Origin: Phymorhynchus buccinoides
Lineage: Eukaryota > Mollusca > Gastropoda > Neogastropoda > Raphitomidae
Reading direction: 5' to 3'
Length of the DNA stretch: 64,000 bases
Assembly: GCA_017654935.2 (NCBI GenBank)
Contig: CM065693.1
Location: forward strand, 18,652,250-18,716,249
The notes under the pieces are model-generated. The model saw only the letters and a list, made by a program, of their open reading frames with translations. It was not told the DNA's origin and did not search any database. The position numbers and the translations under genes are program-made. This document shows positions 1 to 9,790 of this stretch, one piece after another. Each line of letters begins with the position of its first letter. The first letter of the stretch is position 1.

Positions 1-1110
1 CCTCCCCCCCCCCCCCCTCCTCCCCCCACCCCCCCCACTCCCCCCTCCCCCCCTCCTCCACCGACTCCTCACCCCCCTCTCCTCCGCCCCAACCCCGTCT
101 CCCTCCTCTCCCTCCCCCATCTCCCCCTCCTCCCCTCTTTCCCCCCTCCCCTCGCACCTTCCCCTTCACCCTCCCGTCCCTCCCTTCTCCCGCCCCCTAG
201 TCCCTCCTCCCGGCCTTCTCTCCCTCCCCCCTCTCGCCTTCTCCCCCTCTTCTCTCTCCGGCTCCCCTCTTCTCCCCCCTCCCCTCTCCCCTCCCTCTCT
301 CCAACCCTCTCACCCCCCCTCCCCCCTCTTGTCCCTCTCTCTCACCCTTCCCCCCTCTTCCTTCCCCCTCCCTTTTCCATCTCTTCCGTCCCCCCCTCCT
401 CTTCCTTTACTTTTCTCCTCTCCCTCTCTCTCACTCATACCTTCTCCCTTCATCCTCCTTACCCTCTCCTCCCCCTCCTCCCCTCCTCCCCCCCCCCCTT
501 TCTCCCTTCCTCATCCTTTTCCTCTCTCTCTCCTCCTCCTCTCCCTTCCTCCTCTCCGTCCTTCCCTTCTCCTCCCCTCCCTCTCCTCTGCTTATTTCCT
601 CCTCTCCCACCCCCTTCTCTGCCCTCCCTTCCCCTCCTCGCCCTCCTCTTCTCCCCCCTCCCCCTCCCTCCCCCCCCATCTCGTCCTTCCCCCTCCTCTC
701 TCTCTCCCTCCCCCTCTCCCCCCCTCCCCCCCCCCCCCCTCCCCCCTCCCCTTCTCCTCCCCCCCTCTTCCTTCTTTCTCCCCCTACCCCTTCCCTCCTC
801 TCTTCCTTTCCCCTCCTCTCCCCCCCCCTCCTCCCTCTCTCTCTCTCCCGCTTCCCCCACGCCCCCCTTCCCCCCCTCTCCCTCCTCTTCCCTCATCCCT
901 TCTACCTTCCTCTCTCTGTTTGCCTCTTCTCTCTCTCCCCTCTGTTCCTCCTCCCCCCCCCCCTTCCTCCTCTCTCCCTCCCCCCCCCCCTCCTTCTCCC
1001 CTCTCTCTTTCTCCTTTCTCTCTCTTCATCTCCCCCCCCCTCTCTCTCTCGCTCCCTCTCTCTCTCATCTCCTCTCAGAGGAAGAGCTAATAGTCATCTC
1101 CTCTCTCTCT
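1..1110. repeat. C-rich polypyrimidine tract
   Basis: About 1.1 kb is almost entirely C and T on the plus strand, with long C runs broken by CT and CTT. Open frames exist on both strands only because stop codons are rare in such sequence; their products are Ser/Leu/Pro or Glu/Gly/Arg low-complexity strings and I do not call them genes. Long C runs at the window edge may also reflect poor homopolymer calling. Confidence 0.9.
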
Positions 1111-1186
1111 CTGAAAAAACACATATGGACGAAGACCGAACGAACAACCCATGCTTTAACTACTACCTATCCATGGTCTGCCTCTC

Positions 1187-1223
1187 GTAATGTAATGTAA
1201 TGTAATGTAATGTAATGTAATGT
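1187..1223 (+). repeat. (GTAAT)n pentanucleotide microsatellite
   Basis: About seven copies of GTAAT in a row, followed by degenerate GTTAT copies to about 1250. Confidence 0.85.
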
Positions 1224-1541
1224 TATACCGTTATATTGTTATAGTGTTGTTATTGGCATATTGTCATTGTTATTAACACGTTCTTCTGGTTCATTGCTCC
1301 TCAGAAGCCCTTCCAAATAATAATTGTGCTTCGTCTGTGTTCAACCATTTTATCCAATTTCGACACCGACTAACAGAATCGGGTCGGCCTAAATAGGCCC
1401 ACAAATGTGATCATTCAACGGTAGAAGGATAGAGGACTATTGCTTAAATAAAAACAAAACAAAGACATTTTGATTGTCTAATAATACGCAATGATATCTA
1501 AGTATCTCCCTATTTCTCTCGCTGGCGTATAACCTAGCATT

Positions 1542-1970
1542 TGTGACCCAGCACTACGAATAGGGACATTAACGTGTCAAATGTCTGACCATATCCTATT
1601 CTGAGAAAATTATACATTTGAAAACTTCAGACAATCCTCTTTCAATAAAGAACCATTTTTGTATCTTTATCTGTTCCAGAGTTATGAGCATTTAAAGTTA
1701 GTAGGGTGAGCGTCGGCCATTTTGAGAAAAGACAGTCTAAAGTCTAGCCCAGCTGAAGAAAATGCATTGACCTACTCGTTTTAAAACACTTATAAGACCA
1801 TTTAGAGACCATAATAAAGATTGTCCTTTGTAAATATGAAAGATAAGATGTTAGAGAACACGAAATACCCATGACTCAAAATTGACAAAAAATGAGATTT
1901 TTGACTTTGCAAGCCTGTTGTGAGAAACTAGCCCAGCGACTTAATGTCCCTTTCGTGGTGCTGGGTCGCA
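1542..1970. mobile_element. 429-bp short TIR element (MITE-like)
   Basis: The left end TGTGACCCAGCACTACGAA is matched at the right end in inverted orientation, where the reverse complement reads TGCGACCCAGCACCACGAA. The similarity continues through GGGACATTAA, giving terminal inverted repeats of about 30 bp. The interior has no coding capacity. This is the structure of a non-autonomous DNA transposon. Target-site duplication is unclear; both flanks are T-rich. The superfamily cannot be assigned. Confidence 0.7.
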
Positions 1971-2076
1971 TTTATTATGTTGTTTTGCTTCCTTTTGCAT
2001 TCTTTCATTCTTGAAATTATGTTTATCCTATTATTAATTTGTTGCAAGCTTCATCGTAAAAAAAACACAAAACAAA

Positions 2077-2302
2077 GGGGGGGGGGGGGGGGGTGGGGTT
2101 GGGGGGGGGGGAGGGGTATGGGGGGGGGGGGGGGGGGGGGGGGGGTGTGTGGGGGGGGGGGGGGGGGGGGGGTGGGGGGGGGTGGGGGGGGGGGGGGGGG
2201 TTGGGGGGGGGGGGGGGGGGGGGTGGGGACAGGGGGGGGGGGGGGGGGTGGGGGGGGTGTGGGGGGGGGGGGTGGGGGTGGGGGGGGGGGGGGGGGGGGG
2301 GT
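2077..2302 (+). repeat. G-rich tract (poly-G with sporadic T)
   Basis: About 225 bp of nearly pure G with isolated T bases. Each strand has long homopolymers, so Gly-rich open frames here are artefacts. The plus strand could form G-quadruplexes. Confidence 0.85.
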
Positions 2303-2850
2303 ATGGTTCTTGTTTGGATATGATTGTATAGTTAAAGTATGGTTCTTGTTTGGATATGATTTATAGTTAAAACATCTTTGTAAAAAAATGAAAAAAACAC
2401 TTTACGTATTAATTTGTTAATATTAAGCATTAATATCACCTTTTTGTGCCAGTATTTCCATTATGTTTACTTTTAAAGACGCCGTAATCTGTTTCAATAT
2501 TTTAACACTGTTTTCTCGATGTTCTTTTTTTTTTTTTAGAAGAAGCTTTTGTTGCCGGAGAATTGTTGTACACAATTTTGGGTTTTTTCCTGACGAGTAC
2601 CTTTTTCAACAAATGTTTTCTTTACACACAGTTCAATCGTTATCAAAATGTCACCTTTAAAAAAAAAAGACATTTTGAAAAAGAAAGAAACTTGTGGATT
2701 TTTGTTGTTGTAATATCATTGAATTCTATTGACTATCACTAATTTTGTTGATGGTTTTATGATGTTATTTGACTTGTTGTTTGGATTGTACATACCTCAT
2801 TTTCGACTATATAACGTTTTTATGATCATTATTCGGATTTGTTTGTGACT
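2303..2850. other. No recognisable feature
   Basis: AT-rich DNA with a short 2x repeat of TATGGTTCTTGTTTGGATA at about 2303-2360. I see no gene or element signature. Confidence 0.5.
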
Positions 2851-2854
2851 CATA

Positions 2855-2955
2855 ACCTCTCTCTCTCATTCATTCGTCCATTCACTTCCTCTCTGTCTCT
2901 GTCTCTGTCTTCTCTCTCTTTCTCTCGCTCTTTCATTCATTCATTCATTCATTTA

Positions 2956-2997
<42 letters not shown>

Positions 2998-3107
2998 CCT
3001 CTCGTTCATTCATTCATTCATTATCTATTCTCATCTCTCTCTCTCGTTCGTTCATTCATTCATTCATTATTTCATCTCATCTCTCTCTCTCGTTCATTCT
3101 CTCTCTC

Positions 3108-3143
<36 letters not shown>

Positions 3144-3219
3144 CTCTCTTACTCTCTCTATCTCTCTCTCTCGTTCTCTTAAGTTCATTTATTCTCTCTC
3201 TATCTATCTCTATCTCTTA

Positions 3220-3296
<77 letters not shown>

Positions 3297-3437
3297 CATT
3301 TATTCATTCCCCTCTCTCTCTCTCTCTCACTCTCTTCTCTCACACTCTCTCTCTCTCTACTCGCTCTCTCATTCATTCATTCATTCATTCATTTACTCTC
3401 TCTCCCTCTCTCTCTCCCTCTCTCTTTCTCCCTCCAC
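2855..3437 (+). repeat. (CT)n / (CATT)n compound microsatellite
   Basis: Long CT dinucleotide runs alternate with ATTC/CATT tetranucleotide runs and occasional TATC. The Ser/Leu-rich frame across it is not a gene. Confidence 0.9.
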
Positions 3438-3626
3438 AGCCTCGTGTCATATTTATTGTATCATTGATAGGACTGATGCAATGTTAAAAGAAGAAGGGGG
3501 AAGGATGCTGTTTTAGAAAGGAGACAAAGAGAGAGAGTAGGGCAAGGTGGAGGAACGAGAGGGGGGAGGAAGGTTGAGAGTAACCATGACTATAAACGAA
3601 CACGATTTGATAAGCACGACAGAAAG

Positions 3627-3637
3627 ATAGAGAGAGA

Positions 3638-3703
<66 letters not shown>

Positions 3704-3736
3704 AGAGGGAGAGAGAGAGGAAGAGAGAGAGAGAGA
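3627..3736 (+). repeat. (GA)n microsatellite
   Basis: About 100 bp of GA dinucleotide with a few GGAA interruptions. Confidence 0.9.
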
Positions 3737-3841
3737 ACCACGGGCGGGGTGGGGGTGGGGTGGGGTGAGGGGGGGGTTGTTTGACACTGATTTTTTTTCT
3801 TTCAAAGACATTAAAATCATGATCATTGAAAAATCAATCTG

Positions 3842-3842
<1 letters not shown>

Positions 3843-3910
<68 letters not shown>

Positions 3911-3940
3911 GTGTGTGTGTGTCGGTGTGTGTGTGTCGGG

Positions 3941-3971
<31 letters not shown>
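3843..3971 (+). repeat. (GT)n microsatellite
   Basis: About 130 bp of GT with short TCG interruptions, ending in (GTT)n. More diffuse GT runs continue to about 4090. Confidence 0.9.
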
Positions 3972-3973
<2 letters not shown>

Positions 3974-4502
3974 GTTGTTGTTGTTCTTTAATTTTAACGT
4001 CTTTTCACTTAAAAGTGATATTAGACATGGAAGTGTGTGTGTGAGTGTGCGCGTGCGGATATGTGCATGTGTATTGTGTGTGTGTTATTGTTTAAAGTGC
4101 ATATTTGTATGTAACATTAGAGGATATTTGCTAAATTAAAACAGTTTTTTAACAAAACCTACAAAAACTCCAGAATTGTACTATTATAAAATCAAAATGC
4201 AAACATTCTATAAACAAAAAAACAGCAATCATAGAAACGAGCCAACTGGACTTAACATTAAAGTTTGTACAAAATTCAAAAGAGATACAGCATCTTGGAA
4301 TATACATTTGGATTCATCTTTTCTCCGACTTCGGAGGAATTGGTAAATATAAAGATGGTGGGAACGATCCTGGAGGCAATGCCCGGAGGCAGTGCAACAC
4401 CAGAAAAGTCCCGATTTTTTTTAACAATACAGATAATCTGTAAACAGCAAATAGAAGGTCTTCAAGGGCACCATTTGAGAGCACCCTTCTCTTATGGGCA
4501 GA

Positions 4503-5520
4503 CAAACGGTGCGCCTCAATTGCGCCTGTCTTAGTTACCCCTACATTCAATTGTGCCTATTTTAGTTACCCCTACATCTCAATTGCGCCTATTTTAGTTA
4601 CCTCTGCATTCAATTGCGCGTATTTTAGTTACCCCTACATCTCAATTGCGCCTGCTTTAGTTACCCCTACATCTCAATTGCACCTATTTTAGTTACCCCT
4701 ACATTCAATTGCGCCTGTTTTAGTTACCCCTACATCTCAATTGCGCCTATTTTAGTTACCCCTACATTCAATTGCGCCTATTTTAGCTACCCTTATATTC
4801 AATTGCGCCTATTTTAGTTACTCATACATTCAATTGCGCCTATTTTAGTTACCCCTACATTCAATTACGCCTATTTTTGTTACCCCTACATCTCAATTGC
4901 GCCTGTTTTAGTTACCCCTACATCTCAATTGCGCCTATTTTAGTTACCCCTACATTCAATTGCGCCTGTTTTAGTTACCCCTACATCTCAATTGCGCCTG
5001 TTTTAGTTACCCCTGCATTCAATTGCGCCTATTTTAGCTACCCCTACATTCATTGCGCCTGTTTTAGTTACCCCTACATCTCAATTGCGCCTATTTTAGT
5101 TACTCCTACATTCAATTGCGCCTATTTTAGTTACTCCTACATTCATTGCGCCTGTTTTAGTTACCCCTACATCTCAATTGCACCTATTTTAGTGTTAACC
5201 CCTTACATCCTCAATTGCGCCTATTTTAGTTACTCCTACATTCAATTGCGCCTATTTTAGTTACTCCTACATTCAATTGCGGGGGCCTAATTAGTTACTT
5301 CCTGACATTCAATTTGCGCCTATTTTAGTTACTCCTACATTTCAATTGCGCCTATTTTAGTTACCCCTACATCTCAATTGCGCCTATTTTAGTTACTCCT
5401 ACATTCAATTGCGCCTATTTTAGTTACCCCTACATCTCAATTGCGCCTATTTTAGTTACTCCTACATTCAATTGCGCCTATTTTAGTTACCCCTACATTC
5501 AATTGCGCCTGTGTCAGTTG
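4503..5520 (+). repeat. 31/32-bp tandem satellite array, about 30 copies
   Basis: The unit is roughly CAATTGCGCCTATTTTAGTT followed by ACCCCTACAT and either TC or TCT. It alternates between a TTCAATTG (31 bp) and a TCTCAATTG (32 bp) junction. Variation is mostly C/T at fixed positions (CTATTTT or CTGTTTT; ACCCC or ACTCC). Copies near 5190 and 5280-5320 carry small insertions. A 127-residue frame runs through part of it because two units total 63 bp; I do not regard it as a protein. Confidence 0.95.
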
Positions 5521-5559
5521 CGTCCACTGTAGGGGTGCGTAGGGGCAATATGGAAAGAA

Positions 5560-6115
5560 AACCACCCTATTCTTAACCCTAATCCTTGTCTTACTCACGC
5601 TAACTCTATTTCTTACCTAACTTTTAACTCATTCAAGTCGTTCTGGCCATATATGTGCCGAATTAATTAATAGATAGCTGTCAATTTGATTGCATTTGCT
5701 TCAAGGGAAGTAAATCTGTGTGCACACCATACCGTGGTCTTTTTCTAAACTCGCTTCGCTCCCTTAGATCACAATTTTGCCTATGACTTTGCTTTTGTAG
5801 TGGTTTTTTTGTGGGGAAACCAATTGGTGTAGTGGGAGTTTTTTTTCTATATAAAGTCTATGTATAAAACTGTCTTTCTTCCCTATGTCTAAACCTGAAG
5901 TAAAAAAAACTGTCATCTTCTTTCATTTCTCTTTTTGTTTATGTATGTTTTGTTTTTGTTTGTGTGTATGGCTGGAGTGATTTGTGAGCTTTTTGAATAA
6001 TTCAAAATCGTTGCGATACGAATTAGTTAACCCTCTTTTAACCCTGGCCCTATTCCTAACCCTAACCCTTATTCCTAACCCTAGCCCAAAAACCCCTATC
6101 CCTAACACCTATTCC
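5560..6115 (-). repeat. Degenerate telomere-like (CCCTAA) sequence with nearby AT-rich DNA
   Basis: Short CCCTAA-type motifs recur, densest at 6028-6110, where CCTAACCCTAACCC is read. The intervening part (5620-6000) has no gene signature. This could be an interstitial telomeric remnant or part of an old transposon. Confidence 0.45.
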
Positions 6116-6147
6116 ATATTGTGTAATAGTTTTTATGAGCATGTGCG

Positions 6148-6152
6148 TAGTA

Positions 6153-6186
<34 letters not shown>
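6148..6186 (+). repeat. (GTA)n trinucleotide microsatellite
   Basis: About 13 copies of GTA/TAG. Confidence 0.9.
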
Positions 6187-6494
6187 TGCCATACTGATTT
6201 AGCCTGGTAGTGTTATCGATACGTAGTGATAGCGGGATCTTCCCCCGTTGTAGTCATCTATATGCGCCAGTTTTCATGGTTGATAATATGGCTCAGAACA
6301 AAAAACAAACAAACAAAAATAGACATCATTGAAAGTTTTGCATAAATTGAGATTTTGTTCCAGAATGCAGCAGCAACATGTCTTGTAAAGATACAAAAAC
6401 ACACAGAATTTTATAGTAGACTGAAGTTTCTACAATGCATAAATCGCGGAAACCAGGTGCAATTCATGTACATACCAGGAGAACCGCAATTGAC

Positions 6495-6702
6495 TAAGGC
6501 CTCGTACACATTTCATGCGGAAATCCCATACGCAAACCGTAAATAAGTGAAACAAAGAAGGGATAAAAATGTACAGATATATGGGAAATTCGGACACGTG
6601 CGCAAATTCCGACCCCTTCTTTATTTTGAAGTTTTACTTAATTACGGATTGCGCACGTGTTGCCGCACGGAATATCCGCATGTATGTGTACGTACCCTCA
6701 TT
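6495..6702. mobile_element. Palindromic MITE, family A, copy 1
   Basis: The left arm (AAGGCCTCGTACACATTTCA then TGCGGAAATCC) and the inverted right arm (GAGGGTACGTACACATACA then TGCGGATATTCC) pair over about 70 bp. They include shared internal motifs CCGTAAATAAGTGAAAC and AAAGAAGGG. The whole 208-bp element folds back on itself. Related copies lie at 13204-13433 and 27829-28021. There is no coding capacity. Confidence 0.75.
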
Positions 6703-6882
6703 TTATATTTTAAATAGGCGCAAAACCTCTAAACCCTCATTTCCAACCCGCCCCGTAACAAAATATGAACACAAAATATATAAACAGCAGAGTCTCTCTG
6801 CAGGGACAGCGTCTTAGAAACTTCCTCTGTGAGTGACGCCAGTCTCCTACTTCACACTACTTCATCCTACTTCACCCCTCTC

Positions 6883-7262
6883 CTTCTTCTTCTGCATTCC
6901 CAGGCCATATGGCCATAATGGGTAAAGCCAAACGTATGTGTCCGGTTTTCAGATTTCACTGCCCCCACCCCCCCCCCCCCCCACCCAGCCCCCCCCCCCC
7001 ACCCCACAGCCCGACACATTCCGATTTCGGAGGAGCTCAAAAAGGAGAACAATTATTTGGATAAAAAAGGCAGGAGAATGGACCAATAAATCAGAAAGAT
7101 AGTAGATGATAGAAAGCAAATGGAAAAGGCAGCGTCAAAGAGAGTGGCAGAGTACAGGAAGTTACACAAGCACAGAACTTCCAGAAGGTAGGGGGGAGTA
7201 TCTTTTTTACGAAAGACCCCCCCCCCCCCCCCCCCTTTCCCGGTATCCCTACGGGGAGAGAC
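6883..7262 (-). repeat. Interspersed repeat D (contains palindrome GGCCATATGGCC), inverted copy
   Basis: Read on the minus strand, this segment matches 9092-9440 and 44048-44402. Shared landmarks are the poly-G run after GGGATACCG, ACTTCCTCTAATCTGCCA-like text, GAGCTCCTCCGAAATCGGAA, and the terminal CCATTATGGCCATATGGCC. It is non-coding. The poly-C runs at 6967-7002 and 7217-7237 lie inside it. Confidence 0.75.
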
Positions 7263-7372
7263 TCGTGGAGGGGTCGGGGTCGGGGTCGTCCAGCTCCCCG
7301 TATGGAGGCACGAGGCATCCACCCACTGCCCCACCCACCACACCGCCAATTTCCAAGCCCTCCCTGTTCTCC

Positions 7373-7612
7373 TTAAAGATACACAGTGACGCGCCACAAT
7401 TAAGTCCCTTGGTTTTTTCTGGGTAGCTGTGACCACATATAGAAATGTCCCCCATGTTCAAATTGAGGCTTCTCTTTAAAATGATGTATCGCTTTGAATT
7501 TGGGGGCATTTGTATGGGAGTGAGACCTGGTCAAAACAAGATTTATTTCCAGCTATAAGAAGAAAAACACGTGAAAACCATAATTTTGATTCGTGACGTG
7601 GTGGGTCTTTAA
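7373..7612. mobile_element. MITE family C, copy 1 (abuts the ABCA stop codon)
   Basis: A 240-bp element bounded by TTAAAGA... and ...GGGTCTTTAA. It shares internal landmarks AAGTCCCTTGG, TCTTTAAA(G)TGATGT and AAAACACGTGAAAA with copies at 8209-8472, 11082-11322, 43150-43404 and 46434-46674, all in the same orientation. Its right TIR is directly joined to the C-terminal ABCA exon, so the TAA stop of that exon (7609-7611, minus strand) lies in the TIR. Confidence 0.75.
7542..7547 (-). promoter_or_regulatory. Candidate poly(A) signal for the minus-strand ABCA gene
   Basis: AATAAA on the minus strand, about 62-67 nt past the inferred stop codon, inside MITE-C. Other copies of the element read TTCTTACC where this one has TTATTTCC, so the hexamer is specific to this copy. 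Confidence 0.4.
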
Positions 7613-7825
7613 CAACAGCAGCCGCAGCAGTAGGTCCTGAGGCAGGACTTGTCCTTGTCCTTGCCCTTGTCCCCTGTCCTCCTCCGACTCCTGCCGCCTG
7701 GTGAAGGCCAGGAACACCTGCTCCAGGCTGGTCTGGTGCACGTGGTAGGACTGCACCTTCAGCTCGCGCTTGGCCTGCTCCATGGCGCCGAACATGCTCG
7801 ATAGGCGCACGCGCGGGTCACGCAC
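7609..7825 (-). CDS. ABCA3-like transporter, C-terminal exon (minus-strand gene)
   Basis: This is the last exon of a full-size ABC subfamily A lipid exporter. After an acceptor ending in CCCCGTGCAG the frame reads VRDPRVRLSSMFGAMEQAK and continues with the family hallmark SLEQVFLAF, which closes the regulatory domain after NBD2. It starts in phase 0 and follows exon 46786-47029 (…GYAHIQ) exactly. After TRRQESEED the literal frame becomes a GQ repeat and runs into the MITE. A one-base slip in the GGGG run near 7672 would instead give an Asp/Lys-rich tail ending in a Cys-rich CLRTYCCGCCC and TAA at 7609-7611. I prefer the slipped reading. Subfamily assignment is secure; orthology to ABCA3 specifically is an inference. 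Confidence 0.85.
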
Positions 7826-7967
7826 CTGCACGGGGATTTGTGTTGGCATTTGTGTGTGTGTGTGTCTGTGTGTGTGTGTTTGTGTTGTTGTTTTTATAAT
7901 AAAAAGTCCGGTAGATCGGTAGTTTGATGAGCTAGAGAATGTTGTTGTTGTCGTTCCCAGACTTACA

Positions 7968-8208
7968 CCCTTTCAACGCCAGCCATGTTTAGCCAAAACA
8001 TTCCATTAAACTTACCTGGGTAGAGAAAAGATTCTGTCCTGCAATATTGGGAATTCCTCTGTGACATGCATAACAGTAGGGCATATCCTTACCTCCCAAA
8101 ATTAAGAACATAAGGTCACTGGATAACCAAGACCCTCATTTGATGCCTTTCAGTGACATGGGTGTTAAATCATTGTGGTGCCAAGAGGCGACAGTGGCGA
8201 TGAAAGGG
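7968..8208. mobile_element. MITE family B, copy 1
   Basis: The element runs from CCCTTTCAACGCCAGCCAT to GTGGCGATGAAAGGG. The ends are inverted repeats (consensus CCTTTCACCGCCA). The internal text (CTGTGACA, TCCTTACCTCCCAAAATTA, TTTGATGCCTTTCAGTGACA) recurs at 27378-27616, 16678-16873 and 43060-43149. MITE-C copy 2 follows with no spacer. Confidence 0.75.
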
Positions 8209-8472
8209 TAGACACACTGAGCCAGCACGATTAAGTCCCTTGGGGTTTTTTTTTTCTGTCGGTGTGGCCCACATTACAGACTTTCCTCATAATTATACGA
8301 TCGAGGCTGCTCTTTAAAGTGATGTCCCGTTTTCGTGCATGAAGAAATTTGCATGGGAGCCACCACGTTTGGTCAAAACTAAGATTTCTTATCCCAGCTC
8401 TATAAGTCAGTGGGAAAAAAGGGAAAACGTGAAAAACGTGATTTTGACTTAAGTGACGTACTGGGTCTTTAA
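8209..8472. mobile_element. MITE family C, copy 2
   Basis: Same body as the other family C copies (AAGTCCCTTGG, GATCGAGGCTGCTCTTTAAA, TGATTTTGACT, CTGGGTCTTTAA). Its left end is fused to MITE-B copy 1. The same junction occurs at 43149/43150. Confidence 0.75.
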
Positions 8473-9091
8473 AATCTCCAGGGATCATTCCAACAGCCGA
8501 AGCACTTGAACACTATGGTACAATTAATGCACCAGCTAGGGATGAGAGCATTACGTGTGTGTGACCGTTTTTGAATACCCCGCCACGTGGGCAGCCACAC
8601 TCCGACATTGGAGGAGTTTGGAGACTGATGATGTTATGCTTATAAGAGCTTGCCATGGCGCACTGAGCTTTAAGGTAATGCGCCATATAAGTTTCCCAAA
8701 TAAATGAATGGCTAAAGACAATCATTCAGTTGGCCAACGTTTTAGCTGGACAAAGATTTTATAATAAATCGAAATATCGCTCTTTTAACACGGTGTTGCT
8801 GATTTTTATTTCGTCTTGTCTGAAATGGCTAAAGACAATCCCCGCATAACTATGCAGAACATAACAACATGTTGATGTAGCCTTGGTGTTCTAGCTTTGT
8901 GTCAATTATTGGTCTGACACAGCCTTAAGCCAAGGCGAAGCAAGAGAATGAAAAATAAAACCAGCAACAAGTCCGTCAATACCCCTTGGTGCGTTTGGGT
9001 CAAAGTCATGGGGATTAGTATGTTCGTGGGAGCTGTCATTTTCCCTCACGCTCGCTCCGCGACAAAGATATTACTCATTATTGTCAATTCT
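8473..9091. repeat. Interspersed or duplicated repeat DNA without coding signal
   Basis: Closely matches 43405-44047 with scattered indels; both belong to the duplicated contig-end segment. No TIR or protein motif is recognisable on its own. Confidence 0.6.
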
Positions 9092-9660
9092 CCCCGTGGG
9101 GATACCGGGGGAGGGGGAGGGGTGTCTTTCGTAAAAATAGTTCCCCCACCTTCTGGAAGTTATGTGCTTGCAACTTCCTCTAATCTGCCACTCTCTTTGA
9201 CTCTGCCTTTTCCCTTTGCCTTTTCTATCATCTACTATCTTTGTGACTTATTGGCCCATTCTCCTGCCCTTTCTTCCAAAAAAGAAACCTGCCAAATATT
9301 TGCTTCTCCCTTGAGCTCCTCCGAAATCGGAATGTGTCGGCTGTCCGCAGCGGGGAGACCAATAAAAAAAAACTGTACACATACATACCTTACCCATTAT
9401 GGCCATATGGCCTGGGAACGCAGAAGACGCAAAGAAGAATTGTCGCTTAAAATGCGGAGGTTATTAGCCTACGTGGTGTCCTCCATTTGTATTCGCTCAG
9501 AACAGGCTGCACTGAACGTCACCGAAGTGACTCAGCAACTGTGCAGTGTCTCCTCTGGTGCTTGCCTCATTAACGACCTAATAATAGAATCGCTCTCTTT
9601 GGGCTGCTGGTTTCGAATTATGCGACCAGAAACCAGGGTGTAGTGCTAAGAGCTAGAGCA
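9092..9660 (+). repeat. Interspersed repeat D, direct copy, plus adjoining repeat
   Basis: 9092-9440 matches 6883-7262 in inverted orientation and 44048-44402 directly. 9440-9660 continues to match 44400-44640. A 231-codon frame passes through (8948-9643) but has no known domain, is frameshifted in the second copy, and is repeat-derived, so I do not call it a gene. The end GCAAATGCCCCTTAGTGT has a short echo at 26758-26775. Confidence 0.65.
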
Positions 9661-9790
9661 AATGCCCCTTAGTGTAAAATTAAAGAAAAAACCATTATGC
9701 ACGTGCAAGCACAGCTGTTTATGTGTGAGATGCTGTCTCATGCTTGGCTTTATAAGAAGACATACCACCAGTATTAGGCCTGATTTGACA

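Noticed and set aside
329..1090. Long Ser/Leu/Pro and Glu/Gly/Arg open frames in the first kilobase
   Set aside because: They follow from the polypyrimidine composition; both strands stay open and products are low-complexity.
1944..2366. Glycine-rich open frame over the poly-G tract
   Set aside because: Homopolymer artefact; several overlapping frames are open at once.
4877..5260. Repetitive protein-like frame (CACFSYPYIS units) in the satellite
   Set aside because: Frame survives only because two units total 63 bp; other units carry shifts, and no start, signal or splice context exists.
4503..5520. CRISPR-like array
   Set aside because: Units are contiguous with no unique spacers, and the genome is eukaryotic. 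It is a satellite.
8948..9643. 231-codon open frame
   Set aside because: Lies in interspersed repeat D and neighbours; its counterpart at 43.9-44.6 kb is broken by frameshifts.
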